Positions 33,009 through 44,142 of a stretch of 64,000 bases of DNA are shown here, in pieces (the stretch's first letter is position 1; every line of letters starts with the position of its first letter). Position numbers and translations under genes: made by a program. The stretch covers positions 152,726,678-152,790,677 of the forward strand of contig OX578136.1 of assembly GCA_951213105.1 (NCBI GenBank), in the 5' to 3' direction. The DNA is from Amaurobius ferox. Lineage: Eukaryota > Arthropoda > Arachnida > Araneae > Amaurobiidae. Below the pieces are notes generated by a model. The model made no database searches and was not told the origin of the DNA. It saw nothing but the letters and a program-made list of their open reading frames with translations.

Positions 33009-33445
33009 ATTTTCCTTATATATAGTATAATGTATAAGGAAAGTACTGTGATGGAGTCGAAAATTCGAATTCGAGTTTTCGATGGCAGAGCACATTGCAA
33101 GCATCCCTGAACACGTATCAAAAGTTTTTGAGGTGATGTGTGTGTGTGTGCGTGTGTGTGTGTGTGTGTGTATGAAAGTATGTGTATGTATGAAAGTATG
33201 TGTTTGTATGAAGGTATGTGTTTGTATGAAAGTATGTGTGTATGTGTGCGTGAGTGTGTGTGTGTGTGTATGTCAGTGAGTTTGTAGAGACGATAACTGA
33301 CGAACGGTGCGATTCGAACAAAATTTGGTACAATATTACAATCTGTGAATACTGGAAGCCTATTGTTGTAAAACGTAATCAAATGTTCAGAACCCCACTA
33401 AATTTTCGAGTGAAATTTTGAAAAAATCAACAAAACATCAAAACC
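33009..33445 (-). mobile_element. Family A element, copy 6, truncated
   Basis: It contains the hairpin (TTTCCTTATATATAGTATAA / TGTATAAGGAAAG), the palindrome CGAAAATTCGAATTCGAGTT and a long compound TG/TATG tract (33136-33275). GACGATAACTGACGAACGGT follows, then the copy runs to TTTTGAAAAAATCAAC. It then switches to unrelated sequence, so the TC end is lost. Confidence 0.75.
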
Positions 33446-33930
33446 AAAATGGACATAACCATCAATGGACAAGTACGTTTGTCCATCAATTGGCCTTTAG
33501 AACGTTTTCATGTGGAGCATCCTTTCAAATGAACATTTCTGAAAAATTCAATTCTTCCTGGAGTTTGTACGATTATATACCAAATTTCGAGTCTTTATCT
33601 TCCTCAAAAGTATTTCTCATTTTTCATAAAATCGAACATTTTAACCGGCGACACCCAGATATTGGAAAACTGAAATTTTCCACCTTTCTATTGAACGACC
33701 TAATCTTGCACCAATATTTTAGCCTGTATATCATCCCGAAGAATATTTTGCTGTCATTTCGTCTTTGGAACGTTTCGTGCGTAGCACCTGTCAAATGAAT
33801 ATTTTTTTCCCGGGACTTTTATAGAATATTTGACTCGTGGGTCAAATTTCAAATCTGTATCTATTCGGCATGAGTGCCTAAAAACGGCATGACATACGAA
33901 CGGACACTTGGGAATTTGTGTTTAAAGGTA
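33446..33930 (+). repeat. Unclassified sequence with an internal repeat
   Basis: Two segments resemble each other: GAACGTTTTCATGTGGAGCA / TCCTTTCAAATGAACATTTCT and GAACGTTTCGTGCGTAGCAC / CTGTCAAATGAATATTTTT. ATATACCAAATTTCGAGTCT and GTGGGTCAAATTTCAAATCT form a second related pair. This internal repetition resembles that of family B and may be the body of another non-autonomous element. A 126-codon frame crosses it, but it has no motif and I do not support it as a gene. Confidence 0.45.
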
Positions 33931-34326
33931 GAATTACCTCCATAATATCTTTATAGCGGGTGTGTTATAAATTTACTAGAGTGTAGCTCACCTAGACTTT
34001 CTCGTATCAAAATTTATTTTTTTTTTCAAAGTTTACAAGAAAAAATTTGAAAAATCGGTATCGTAGGTCCAAATGATTACAACTATAGCGTGTTACCCTT
34101 CACTCTAAAGAGCTTGAAAAAATCTTTTGATTGATAATATACTTGACAATATAACCCCCTCGTGGTGGTAACTTGCCCTCAAAGGGGAGGCTTATTGCGT
34201 CACGAATAAACAAAATACGTATCGCGGCTGTTTTTCACAATGATTGAAGCTATTAAATCACGTGATCATCGAGCCATAAATAAACATGCATGTCACATTT
34301 TGTCCCATGCTCAGATATTAAAAAAA
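33931..34326. other. No gene seen
   Basis: Unassigned. CCCCTCGTGGTGGTAACTTG lies in a locally GC-richer patch at about 34158. Confidence 0.5.
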
Positions 34327-35202
34327 TCTGATGTGGGCAGCACATGACTTTCCTTATATAATGCAATAAATTTACTACTTTTACAGCAAAAGAAATAGGT
34401 TATTCTATAGTAGATACATATATTCTTTCCAAGATATTGAATTTTCGACAATTAGTCGTCATTTTCATTGATTTGGCGTCATTTTTATCCATTTGGCGAG
34501 ATTTTCGTTAATATAGCAACATTTAAAAAAGTCGCCAAGTTGGCGATATTCCGACAAATTCGTCGCCAAAATCTCGCCAAGCGTTATGCACATTATTACA
34601 ATGGAAATTATTACATATGAAAAGTGATATTGCATATGACACATTACATATTACAAGTGATATGATATTACATATGAAAAGTGAACATGTTTCTCAACAG
34701 TTAATACATTTTTTTTTAATTTCTGGGACTTTATTATAAATTTATTTGAAAAATGTGCAATATCTTGAAAACAATTCATGCTAGCGTTCTAAAGTTTATG
34801 TCAATCGTTTTCTAAGGAAAAATTCCATAAGATATATCTATTTGCGCAACTTCATTAAAGGTTTGGATTTTTGGGGGATATTTTCAAAATTTCACTCAAA
34901 ACTCTAGGGGGCTTCTGAACATTCGATTGCGTTTAAAAACAATAGGCTTCCAGTATTCACGGATTGTGATTTTTGTACTAAATTTCATTCGAATCGCTCC
35001 ATTCGTTCGTGAGATATCGTCTCCACAGACTCACTGACACATATACACACACATGCTTTCACACACACACACACACAGGCATCACCCCAAAAATGTTTGA
35101 TTCGGATGCTTGAAACGTGGCCTCCCGTCGAAAACTCGAATTCGAATTTTCGACCCCGTCACAATACTTTCCTTATACATTATGTATATAAGGGAAGCAA
35201 AA
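34327..35202 (+). mobile_element. Family A element, copy 4
   Basis: It starts TCTGATGTGGGCAGCACATG and ACTTTCCTTATATAATGCAA. It carries the GGCG/CGCC module (34470-34580), a CA tract (35040-35078) and the palindrome CGAAAACTCGAATTCGAATT. It ends with the hairpin CTTTCCTTATACATTATGTA / TATAAGGGAAG. Complete, and a good reference for the family. Confidence 0.8.
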
Positions 35203-36136
35203 ATGTAAAATTTCAAATAAATTTCGAAGTTTTCGCTCGAATTAAAATAAAAAATTATATCTAATTCTAGATTTTTTTATAACAGAGCAGGATATAAAGT
35301 TTCGTGAGAATTCTTTAATTTTCCAGAATTTGTGACTGCTATCGTGTGCACAAAAAATCGACTACAGACATCAGACAGAGAGACAGATATCACTCCGAAA
35401 ATAGTTTAAACGTGTTCAGAAGGTCTTGAAACATATATCGGCATCAAAATATCGAATTCGAAACAATTTACTATAGTATGAGAACGTAAAACTGGACCAC
35501 AAAGCAAAAGCATTCTATAAAATTTAATCGATTTTAAAAACAATATACTCAGTGGTTACAAAAACCTATAATGGCGTTGAGGGAAGCCAAAAGTTTATTT
35601 GTTAGACTTAAAAATTAACAGATCTAAAACAAATAGACTTAAAAATGTGACATCAATAAGGCAAAAAAGCAGCAATAAAACACACAAGCGAACGCAAACA
35701 GCTCTGTCCACTTACCTTGTGGTTGACTTTTTTAAACTTGGCGAAATCCACTTCGGGAATATTATCCTGAAACGAGAGTTTGAAATCAAAAGGGTACTTC
35801 GTCATATATCCTACCCATTTAGCTTCTATACACGCAAAATTTGTATTGTAATGCATTATTCTACCATTTTGAATAGTGGAACTGGCATTTCCAGTCGCAA
35901 AACGTGTGCTTCATAGTGAGCTATCACAACTCATGACTATTTCATAATTGCTACTTAAAAGTTATCATTTTTTCCTGGACTGAAAATGGTAAAAATAAGT
36001 GGCTAATTTCGATTATAAATTAGTGGTTAATATCGATTATAAATGACTAGTTAATTTCGATTATAAATTAGTGATTAATTTCGATTAAGAATTATTGGTT
36101 AAGTATTTGAGACAAGCAAATTTAAATATTGATGAC
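35203..36136. other. Unassigned, with a divergent A/B-like relic and a short tandem repeat
   Basis: At 35350-35490 CAGACAGAGAGACAGATATC, AACGTGTTCAGAAGGTCTTG and ATCGAATTCGAAAC follow the order of the hairpin-proximal part of families A and B, suggesting a distant relative in plus orientation. At 35999-36105 four units of about 27 bp (GTGGTTAATATCGATTATAA) are in tandem. A 105-codon frame at 35599-35916 has no motif and I do not support it. Confidence 0.4.
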
Positions 36137-36233
36137 GCTGCAATTTCAGATAACAGCATCCATGAATTGGTTTTGCGTCCATCCGCTCCTTGGCATGAAA
36201 CAGCCGATAACTGTAATGGCAGCAAGGAAATTT
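36137..36233 (-). ncRNA. Hammerhead-like motif, decayed second copy
   Basis: On the minus strand stem I arms GCTGCCATTACAG and CTGAAATTGCAGC pair at 11 of 13 positions. Stem II is a clean GCG-GATGGA-CGC hairpin, but the catalytic core is mutated (CCAAGGA where CTGANGA is expected, AAAAC where GAAAC is expected). The overall order and the flank CATTACAG...TATCGGCTG...TTTCATG align with 6161-6244. Stem bases have changed on both sides while pairing is kept, which supports a shared structured ancestor. It should be inactive. Confidence 0.45.
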
Positions 36234-36439
36234 ATTTTGTGCCACAATTATACGAACTTCAATAAAGACCACAAAATTAAATCCTACCACACAGCCGGCC
36301 TTAAATTTCCTAGAGTGAGCTCGTGCTGCACGAAGCTGCAACACCTAAGTTCATACTCACAGAATTCTATAGGGGTGGTAAATAATGTTAATAATTCAAT
36401 CAATAACCCAATTATGTCAAATAAAAGCCTTCTGTGACA

Positions 36440-36625
36440 ATTCAAGTGCCTTTGTTATTGGTTTTTCTCATCATCTTGATTTGTTTCCGAGTTCGTAATC
36501 GTAATTTATAACTCTCCGCTAGGGAGGCGCTACAATAATTTTTATTCGATCCAGCATGGTCACTTTACTGTAAAAAGATCTAACGTGTGCACTCGTGGAC
36601 CTTTCCTCACAAAGTGATTGGGGTA
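36440..36625 (+). repeat. Repeat family F, copy 1
   Basis: CCGAGTTCGTAATCGTAATT, TCTCCGCTAGGGAGGCGCTA, ATTCGATCCAGCATGGTCAC and GATCTAACGTGTGCACTCGT match blocks in the same order at 54645-54810 and 57565-57775, and in reverse at 52530-52690. The family is unclassified. Confidence 0.55.
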
Positions 36626-36728
36626 CGTAATGACCCTATCCGATTCCAGGATGGTAAATATTAAATATTAAAACAATGTCTGATACAAAATGGATCATGA
36701 CACTTAAGAACCCTGTATACTGAGATAT

Positions 36729-37104
36729 GCAGGGTGTCCCAAAAAGATTGAAACGCGCTTTAATTCCTTACTTATTGTAGATAAGTGGGCAATGTAAATT
36801 GCAAAAATGTTGAAAATAAGGTAGGAAATAAGACTACATAGTCCTCCCATTCATTTTCAAAAAGTTACACTTTTTTTAATCTTATACGACCGTTTTAGAC
36901 AAATTGGGTCAATCAGAAATTTCTTTATTTTTAATGCAATAAGATCATTAAAAAACAGTATATCTGTGTCTTTAAAATTGAGCAAATTATATTCAACCCT
37001 ACCTCACATTCCTACCTTACTTTCAACATTTTTGCAATTTACATTTCCCACTTATCTCCAACAGGTAAAGAATTAAAGCGCGTTTCAAACTTTTTGGGAC
37101 ACCA
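36729..37104. mobile_element. MITE with about 100-bp inverted repeats
   Basis: GGGTGTCCCAAAAAGATTGA at the left and the reverse complement of GGTGTCCCAAAAAGTTTGAA at the right extend inward for about 100 bp with few mismatches (AACGCGCTTTAATTC, AATGTAAATTGCAAAAATGT, GAAAATAAGGTAGGAA). The centre is AT-rich with no frame. The ends read TATGCAGGGTGTCCC and TATATGGTGTCCC, in keeping with a TA target and a Tc1/mariner-type origin, but the exact border is uncertain. Confidence 0.8.
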
Positions 37105-38329
37105 TATATACTTTATACCGCCTATACCAGTGTTCCTATCAATTATACCGGACCGCGGGAGATTTTTCTAGAATTTGTCGTTATAGCTTTATAAGAAATC
37201 TTTATCAATGAATATTTTATGGAAATAAAATATTTCATAGTGGAAATAATCTAAGAATAATATTCGTGAATGTGTCTAAAAACTCAGAACCAGAACGCCT
37301 AAATATGTAACATTTGTGTATCAAATGTCAGTGACCAAGCAGCTTTTAAATTTTAATATGAATAAGAGACTTCTGACTTCTATGATGAATGACAATGAAT
37401 AAATATTTCATTCTCTCAATACCGGTGTTTTTATCAAACCAACATCAGTAAAATCAGTTTAATAATACAATAATCCATTTTATACTGAATAATATTATAC
37501 ATGTTTGGGGTGATCAGAATGGAATATGTCAATAAAAATCAGCACAAATTAATTGAATGATATTGTCCTGAGTAAATTACAATAAGCTGCACGATTTCAT
37601 GAGTCCTGTGATTGACAACTTGTTAAAATGTAATTTTATATTTGTCAACATGCCACACCATATACATAAACGCACAAATGCGCTTTATGATTATATCATG
37701 TTTAATTATTAATAGTTATTTAATGTATGAACTGTCAAAAAATTAGGAAGGTATTTACAAGCAAATTTGTTGGGACAGGACCCTTGTTTTATAAAATAAG
37801 AATTTACAGAGCCGCTGTCTCACAAAAGTTGAGAAGCACTAGCCTATACTATAGCAACGACCCCTATAAAATGGTTTCTTCCAGTATAGTTTAAATTCCT
37901 TTAGAACAAATATTGTGTATAGCGTAATATTTTCTCAAGTAGTAATTGAGAACACCCATTGGTATAATACTAAGGTGGCCATTAGTTTCATACTAACGTG
38001 TTTTTAACTTTTTTGAATACAAAAATTGCTATTCTGTGGAGTTGTTCACTTTTATGCACCTACGGAATGAATGAAAACTCCTTCCACGTGGCGAGGGTTT
38101 TAAAACTGTTTTAGAAGTTTTCAGGATACAAGAGCGTTACATACCTTGGAACAGTTTCTCATATGCGATGAAACACAACAGAAATTTATACAGAAAAAGA
38201 TAATAACCATGTAATTACGAGCATCCCATTTTGTAGTAAAATTTCCGGAATTTTGTAACAAAATTACAGAAGTGATAAATAATCAATAATAATCGTTAAT
38301 ATAAAAATCTGACGTTGGTCACTTTCCTA
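37105..38329. other. No gene seen
   Basis: AT-rich DNA with no supported gene. It contains nothing I can align with other parts of the window. Confidence 0.5.
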
Positions 38330-38410
38330 CACCGTGATGTACGCACCCTTGATATACACCGTGATGTACGCACCCTTGATATGCACCGTGATGTACGCAC
38401 CTTTAATAGG
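38330..38410. repeat. Three tandem 27-bp units
   Basis: CACCGTGATGTACGCACCCT-TGATATA is present three times with one or two changes. It is GC-richer than the flanks. Confidence 0.9.
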
Positions 38411-39213
38411 TATAGGTGCTTAAAAAATATTTTTTCACCTATTCTTACACATGTTAAAAAACTTAAATGTATTTTATAAATTTGTTGGCCAAATAAAATC
38501 ATCTACTTATATGTATATGCAGTCCAAATCAAAATAACATTGGTATATATCATGTGAAATAAGCAAATTTTGGCAAAATAGTTGGAGTTGAAACACGAGT
38601 AGCCTTTTCTCAAGAATAAAACATGATAAATTTTCGATAATATGCAAACCGAACAGACACATACACAAAGACATCACTTAAAAGTCATTCGATTCGAGTT
38701 TAGAAAAACGTGTATATCCATTAAAACCTTGAATTCGAATTTTTGACCATATCACAATACTTTTTAATATACTGTGTGTTAGAGTGGTTCTTAGTTTCAT
38801 GGGAAAAAATTTAGTAATAGCATTGGCCTCACCCCCTAAATTTGTTACATTAATGATATTATTGAATAGTGCAAATATTCTTAGAACTGGTGAATTACTG
38901 ACCCGTGGTGAACGAGTTCTCAAATTATAAAAAAGACTTTTAAACTTTCTTAAATTTTACAAAATATTAAAAATAAAATATTTTAAATGCTTGTTACTAC
39001 CTAAAAAACTTATACATGTATCAACTTATAAATGGATCCTAACATGAAACTGCCCCCCCCCCCCACAAAAAAAAATGCTATCCAATGAATATATTTATTA
39101 TTTTTTATTCTAATTATAACGAGCTTTAATGTTTCTTTAGTTAGAAGGTCATACTGAATTTGCCTATTGTTAGGAGGTGGGGTGAGGCTATAGGAGGTCA
39201 TACAGGAATTTAA
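38411..39213. other. Unassigned, with a divergent HINE-like 3' part
   Basis: At 38645-38775 AACAGACACATACACAAAGA, ATTCGATTCGAG, AAACGTGTATATCC, CTTGAATTCGAATTTTTGAC and CACAATACTTTTTAATATA follow the 3' order of families A and B in plus orientation, but with many changes. A run of 12 C precedes AAAAAAAAA at 39053-39073. Confidence 0.4.
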
Positions 39214-40140
39214 TTACTTTCCTTATATACATAATGTATAAGGAAAGTATTGTGACGGGGTCGAAAATTCGAAATCGAGTTTTCGACGGGAGAGCACGTT
39301 TCAAGTATCCCTGATCACGAATCAAACATTTTTGAAGTGATGTCTGTGTGAGTGTGTGTGTGTGTGTGTCAGTGAGTCTGTGGAGACGATAACTGACGAA
39401 CGAATGGACCGATTCGAACCAAATTTGGTACAAAAATCACAATCCGTAAACACTGGAAGCTTATTGTTTTTATACGTAATCGAATGTTCAGAACCCCCCT
39501 AAATTTTCGAATAACATTTTGAAAAAATCGTCAAAAAATCGAAACCACTAATAAAGTTACGCAAATAGACATTTCTTATATAATTTTTCATTAAAAAACG
39601 ATTGACGTAAATTTTAGAACGCTAACATGAACCGTTCTCGAGATATTGCACATTTTTCAAAAAAATTATTAAAAATTCATATAAAATGAAAAAAAATATA
39701 TTTCCTATTGAGAAACATGTTCACTTTTCATATGTAATTCCATGCGATAAATTGGATGACATCACTCTTGTGGATCTAGCTCGTTCCATTCATGAAAAAA
39801 GATACTTTGAGTAATACTTTTGTATTTGAACGCCAATAGTCATTTATCTGCAGTAAGAACAACTTATTTCTTCGTCCATAACGCTTGGCGAAATTTTGGC
39901 GACGCATTTGGCGGAATGTCGCCAACTTGGCGACATTTTTAATTGTTGCCAAATTAACGAAAATCTCGCCAAATGAATAAAAATGACGCTAAATCAATGA
40001 AAATAAAGACTAATTGTCGAAAATTTAATATCTTGGAAAGAATATTAGTATCTACTATAAGAAAAAAACCTATTTTTTTACTGTAAAAGTAGTAAATTCA
40101 TTACATTATATAAGGAAAGTCATATGTTGCCCACATCAGA
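39214..40140 (-). mobile_element. Family A element, copy 7
   Basis: Full length and little changed: hairpin CTTTCCTTATATACATAATG / TATAAGGAAAG, palindrome CGAAAATTCGAAATCGAGTT and a short TG tract (39345-39368). GACGATAACTGACGAACGAA, GAACCGTTCTCGAGATATTG, the GGCG/CGCC module (39890-39975) and CATATGTTGCCCACATCAGA follow. Confidence 0.8.
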
Positions 40141-41439
40141 TTTTTTTGTTATGGGATCGTGTAATACATATGTCTTACGGGTCGTATGATAGTTCATAAT
40201 ATTAAGTGGTAGTTCATAATATTGAGTGGTAGTTCTTAATATTGAGTACGTGGCTTACGTACATCCATAGAATTTAGGAGTGTAAGTACTGCAGGCGGGC
40301 GGATAAGAGAGAGCATTTTAGATAAATTTGTGTCTCTGCCACATGGTTGTTTTAAAGTCTAGTTTTTATTTTCCGATAATATGTGCATCATAATGTCTTG
40401 GAAACAACTGATAAGTAAAAAAATGCCGAAAAATTGAGCCAAATCCCGATTCAAGCAAACTTTCTATAAAATTTATCGTCAATTCTAAAGCCATAAAATA
40501 AAGAAAACTTCGGAAATGTTTTTTTAACAATACCAAAATTTGAAAGGTAACTAGTAATTGACACGACAAATAAAACAAAATAAGAATGTTTTATCAATAG
40601 TATTAATATTTGTTGCTCTTCCAAGGGAAATTCAGATAATTTTTCTTTAATTTCACAGAAATGTAAGCTGTATGCTCTATTTAATGTCAATACGCAGAGT
40701 CACGAATTGTACATAAAAGGAATGACTTGATTATTCTTCAAAATAAGAGAATAACAGTATTTATATGTAGCATCAAAGCTATAACACCATTTACAAATTT
40801 ATAGTCACAAAAGCCACCAATAGTAGACGTTTCTAAAACTCGAAAACCACGCCCCAATTAAGTTAACAGATTCGGTGAACTGGTTTCGCACTGTTAGCAC
40901 TGTTAGCAAGAAACTGTTTGCACTGTTAGCAAGAAAATGTGTCCTTTTCCGTGCAGTTATCGACTGTTCAATTCTGAAGTGCACTAAGAAACTTCAATCC
41001 GTTCCACCAGTACTGACCGCTGAGCTGTGGCAATTACAACCATTTATCGAACTGCATCTTATTTTTTAACATTTATATTTCAATTCAACCAGATTCGCGT
41101 ATGGTAACCGAATAAAACATTAAACTGCTACAACCATCTGAAACGATAAAACACATAAAATTATCGATAAACAGATGTTGAGACACGTAACCATATAGAA
41201 CGTTAGCCTTGCAGTGTGCAAGAAACTTTGGCACGTAAAGCATTGTATTATGACATTATGCTTTGCATCCTATCTTGCGTGCGTCTGTGAAAAGTTTGTA
41301 ACATTTCTCATAACTGCACACACGACAGTAATTGGTTATTCTGAAGAAATTCGATATTTTTCACGGAATTCCATTTTAGCAACTTCGTTCAACTGGAGTG
41401 CTTCGATACATATTTTAATAAGAGCGTAGGGTAAACCAA
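40141..41439. other. No gene; small tandem repeat
   Basis: Three units of about 21 bp (TAGTTCATAATATTGAGTGG) occur at 40189-40250. CACTGTTAGCA occurs in triplicate at 40890-40930. Short frames on both strands carry no motif. Confidence 0.5.
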
Positions 41440-41652
41440 ATGAATCGGGTTTATTGTACTAAGGAACTTAATTACTGTATTTTATCAGGTAATAATATCA
41501 GTATACTAATACTGATAATATTTCTCAGTAATAATATATTTCCTCTTAGTAATGATATGCATACTTGCCAAATTTCTGCCCAATTTGTAAAGAAAAATCA
41601 TAATTTAAACTCTCATGGCTTAACTATGGTTTCCTTTGCTATCAAATCCTTA
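41440..41652 (+). pseudogene. Penelope-like element, reverse transcriptase 5' piece
   Basis: The frame ends NSHGLTMVSFAIKSL, which fits the Penelope-type RT motif A (usual form VSFD.KSLFTNVP). The catalytic aspartate is replaced by alanine. Immediately after AAATCCTTATT element A8 begins, and LTNVPVEGA continues on its far side, so the two pieces were one gene. Only about the last 25 residues are recognisable, and the N-terminal side is degraded. Confidence 0.65.
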
Positions 41653-41782
41653 TTACTTTCCTTATATACATAATGTGTAAGGAAAGTATTGTGACGGGGT
41701 CGAAAATTCGAATTCGAGTTTTCAACGGGAGAGCACGTTTCAAGAATCCCTGATCACGAATCAAACATTTTTAAAGTGATGT

Positions 41783-41814
<32 letters not shown>

Positions 41815-42641
41815 CAGCGAGTCTGTGGAGACGATAACTGACGAACAAATGGACCGATTCGAACGAAATTTCGTACAAAAATCACAATCCATAAACACTG
41901 GAAGCCTATTGTTTTTATACGCAATCGAATGTTCAACACCCCCCCTAAATTTTCGAGTGAAATCTTGAAAAAATCGTCAAAGAATCAAAACCGCTAATAA
42001 AGTTACGCAAATAGACATTTCTTATGTAATTTTTCATTAGAAAACGATTGACATAAATTTTAGAACTCTAACATGAACCGTTCTCGAGATATTGCCCATT
42101 TTTTCAAAAAAATTATCAAAAAGTCATATAAAATAAAAAAAAATATTTCCTATTGAGAAATATGTTCAGTTTTCATATGTAATACCATGCGATAAATTGG
42201 GTGACATCATTCTCGTGGATCTAGCTCGTTCCATTCATGAAAAAAGATACTTTGAGTATTACTTTTGTATTTGAACGCCAATAGTCATTTATCTGCTGTA
42301 AGAATAACTTATTTCTTCGTCCATAACACTTGGCGAGATCTTGGCGACGAAATTGGTGGAATGTCTCCAACTTGGCGACGAAATTGGTGGAATGTCTCCA
42401 ACTTGGCGACTTTTTTAAATGTTGCTACATTAGTGAAAAACTCGCCAAATGGATAAAAATGACGCTAAATCAATGACTACTCATTGTAATGACGACATGG
42501 AAAATGACAACTCATTGACGAAAATTCAATATCTTAGAAAGAATATAAATAACTACTAAAAAAATAATCTATTTTTTTTTACTGTAAAAATAGTAGATTC
42601 ATTGCATTATACAAGGAAAGTCATGTGCTGCCCACATCAGA
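41653..42641 (-). mobile_element. Family A element, copy 8, inserted in the Penelope-like RT
   Basis: Full length: hairpin CTTTCCTTATATACATAATG / TGTAAGGAAAG, palindrome CGAAAATTCGAATTCGAGTT, TG tract 41783-41814 and GACGATAACTGACGAACAAA. GAACCGTTCTCGAGATATTG, a GGCG module with a 33-bp internal duplication (42345-42412), and CATGTGCTGCCCACATCAGA follow. Host coding sequence reads up to both ends, so borders and target (a T-rich site, TTATT^TTT) can be read directly. Confidence 0.85.
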
Positions 42642-43960
42642 TTTTTGACCAATGTTCCTGTTGAGGGTGCATTGTCTTATCCCAGAGAATGTCTGTATGA
42701 TTTCTATTTCTCTCAATGTGTAATTGATGAACTTATTTCTCTCATCAGCACTTGTTTATCGCAATGTTTTTGTCTTTTATAATAAATTCTACAGTAAGTA
42801 ATCCACTCTGTCCCATTCTCTGTTTAAAAATACATTATTTTGAAGATAGGCTTTTTAAAATTACCCAGTTTGCATTTTATACTCGTTATGATGACAGCTT
42901 TGCTCTTTGGGATCACACTCTTACTGATGTTGATAGTATTTTCGAGATTTTAAATTCCATTGTATTCCGGCATTCAATTTACCTGTGAAAAGTAAAACAA
43001 CAAGTGTCTTGTGTTTTTAGATGTTTGGTCATCCCCAATGATGACGAATTTCGCAATACGGTCTTTCATAAATCTTTTTCGGACTCTTTACCGCTACATA
43101 AATATTCCTGCCATCCTCTTAATCAGAAAATTGCTACTTTGAATACGTTTGTCCATTGTGTTTTGAACGTTCTACTATTGAGATGCCCAAATCAATTAAT
43201 TAAAAGCTATTGCAGTCCATCGTAGTTTCTCTCCCAGTATTGTCGATCGTGCAGTTCAAAAATTTTCGAGACCTTCCATTAAACATCCTTCTGAAAAGGA
43301 TTTCAACAGCACTATCATTTTGTTATTTCTTTTTTCAAAAAATCAGTCAGCAGATTGCTACCATCCTTAAAAAAATTCAAGCTTACTGTTGTGTTTACAC
43401 CTTTCAATAAATTCAGATTTTCTAACCTTAAAGATCCTGCCGAAATTTTTAATATTTAGGGTATTGAGAGCAGTTCTTGCCAGTGTGATCTTACTTTCAT
43501 TGGTAAAACCAAATGTTGTTTTTAAATTTCGTATTTAAGGACATGAAAATTATGTCAAGAAACATGAATTTAATAAATCTTCAATTGCTCAACATGCTAT
43601 AATTTTGACCACAGTTTTGTGGTTTTTTAGCAAGGATGATATACAAATAAAAGTCGATCAATTTCATATCAAGAAAAAATTCTTGTGATTTAGATAATGA
43701 AGTCTTATCAATGTTGCGCCAATTCTCCAGTACTCCATTTTTGTTCTCTGTCTGGAGGAGTGCCCTTTAATTCTTTTCATTTTCATTATACTCGCTCTAT
43801 TTCTTCACCTTCTGGACTCTTTATGTGTCATTATGTACTATTTTTGTTTCTATGTCTTTATATTTTCTATACCCTTTGTTTATATACCTTTATGTACTGT
43901 TTCTAGAATTAGCGCACGACAACCTTGTGCGTTACTTCATTTTTCAGATTGGCTCAACCT
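42642..43960 (+). pseudogene. Penelope-like element, RT C-terminal part and GIY-YIG endonuclease, degraded
   Basis: After A8 the frame resumes TNVPVEGALSYPREC. With frame changes it continues through PLCPILC, FAFYTRYDDSFALWDH (the RT YVDD box with the V missing), VDSIFEILNSI and VIPNDDEFRNTVFHKSFSDS. Later comes YSCHPLNQKIATLNTFVH. A C-terminal GIY-YIG-like part follows at about 43455-43600 (SCQCDLTFIGKTK, then GHENYVKKHEFNKSSIAQHA). Stops and shifts occur throughout. The combination of this RT type with GIY-YIG identifies an endonuclease-bearing Penelope-like element. Exact 3' end not seen. Confidence 0.75.
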
Positions 43961-44142
43961 ATCTTCTTTCTGCTTGGCTCTCTCAAATGAACTCTTAATC
44001 CAGGACATAGGTATATAACCCCCCCCCCTCTATTTCTTCTACTTGTGCCCCTTTCGCCTTTTTGGTTACGGGTTGGTTGATTCTTTTTTACTCACATAGG
44101 GGATCCAGCGTATCTTCGAAATAGCTGCATGCTGTATTATTA
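43961..44142. other. Possible Penelope-like 3' flank, C-run
   Basis: A run of about 10 C at 44019-44029 followed by a pyrimidine-rich stretch. It may be 3' untranslated sequence of the Penelope-like element. No hammerhead core was found here. Confidence 0.35.

Noticed and set aside
33418..33798. A 126-codon plus-strand frame
   Set aside because: It starts inside the family A fragment and crosses into repeat sequence; no motif and no splice or start evidence.
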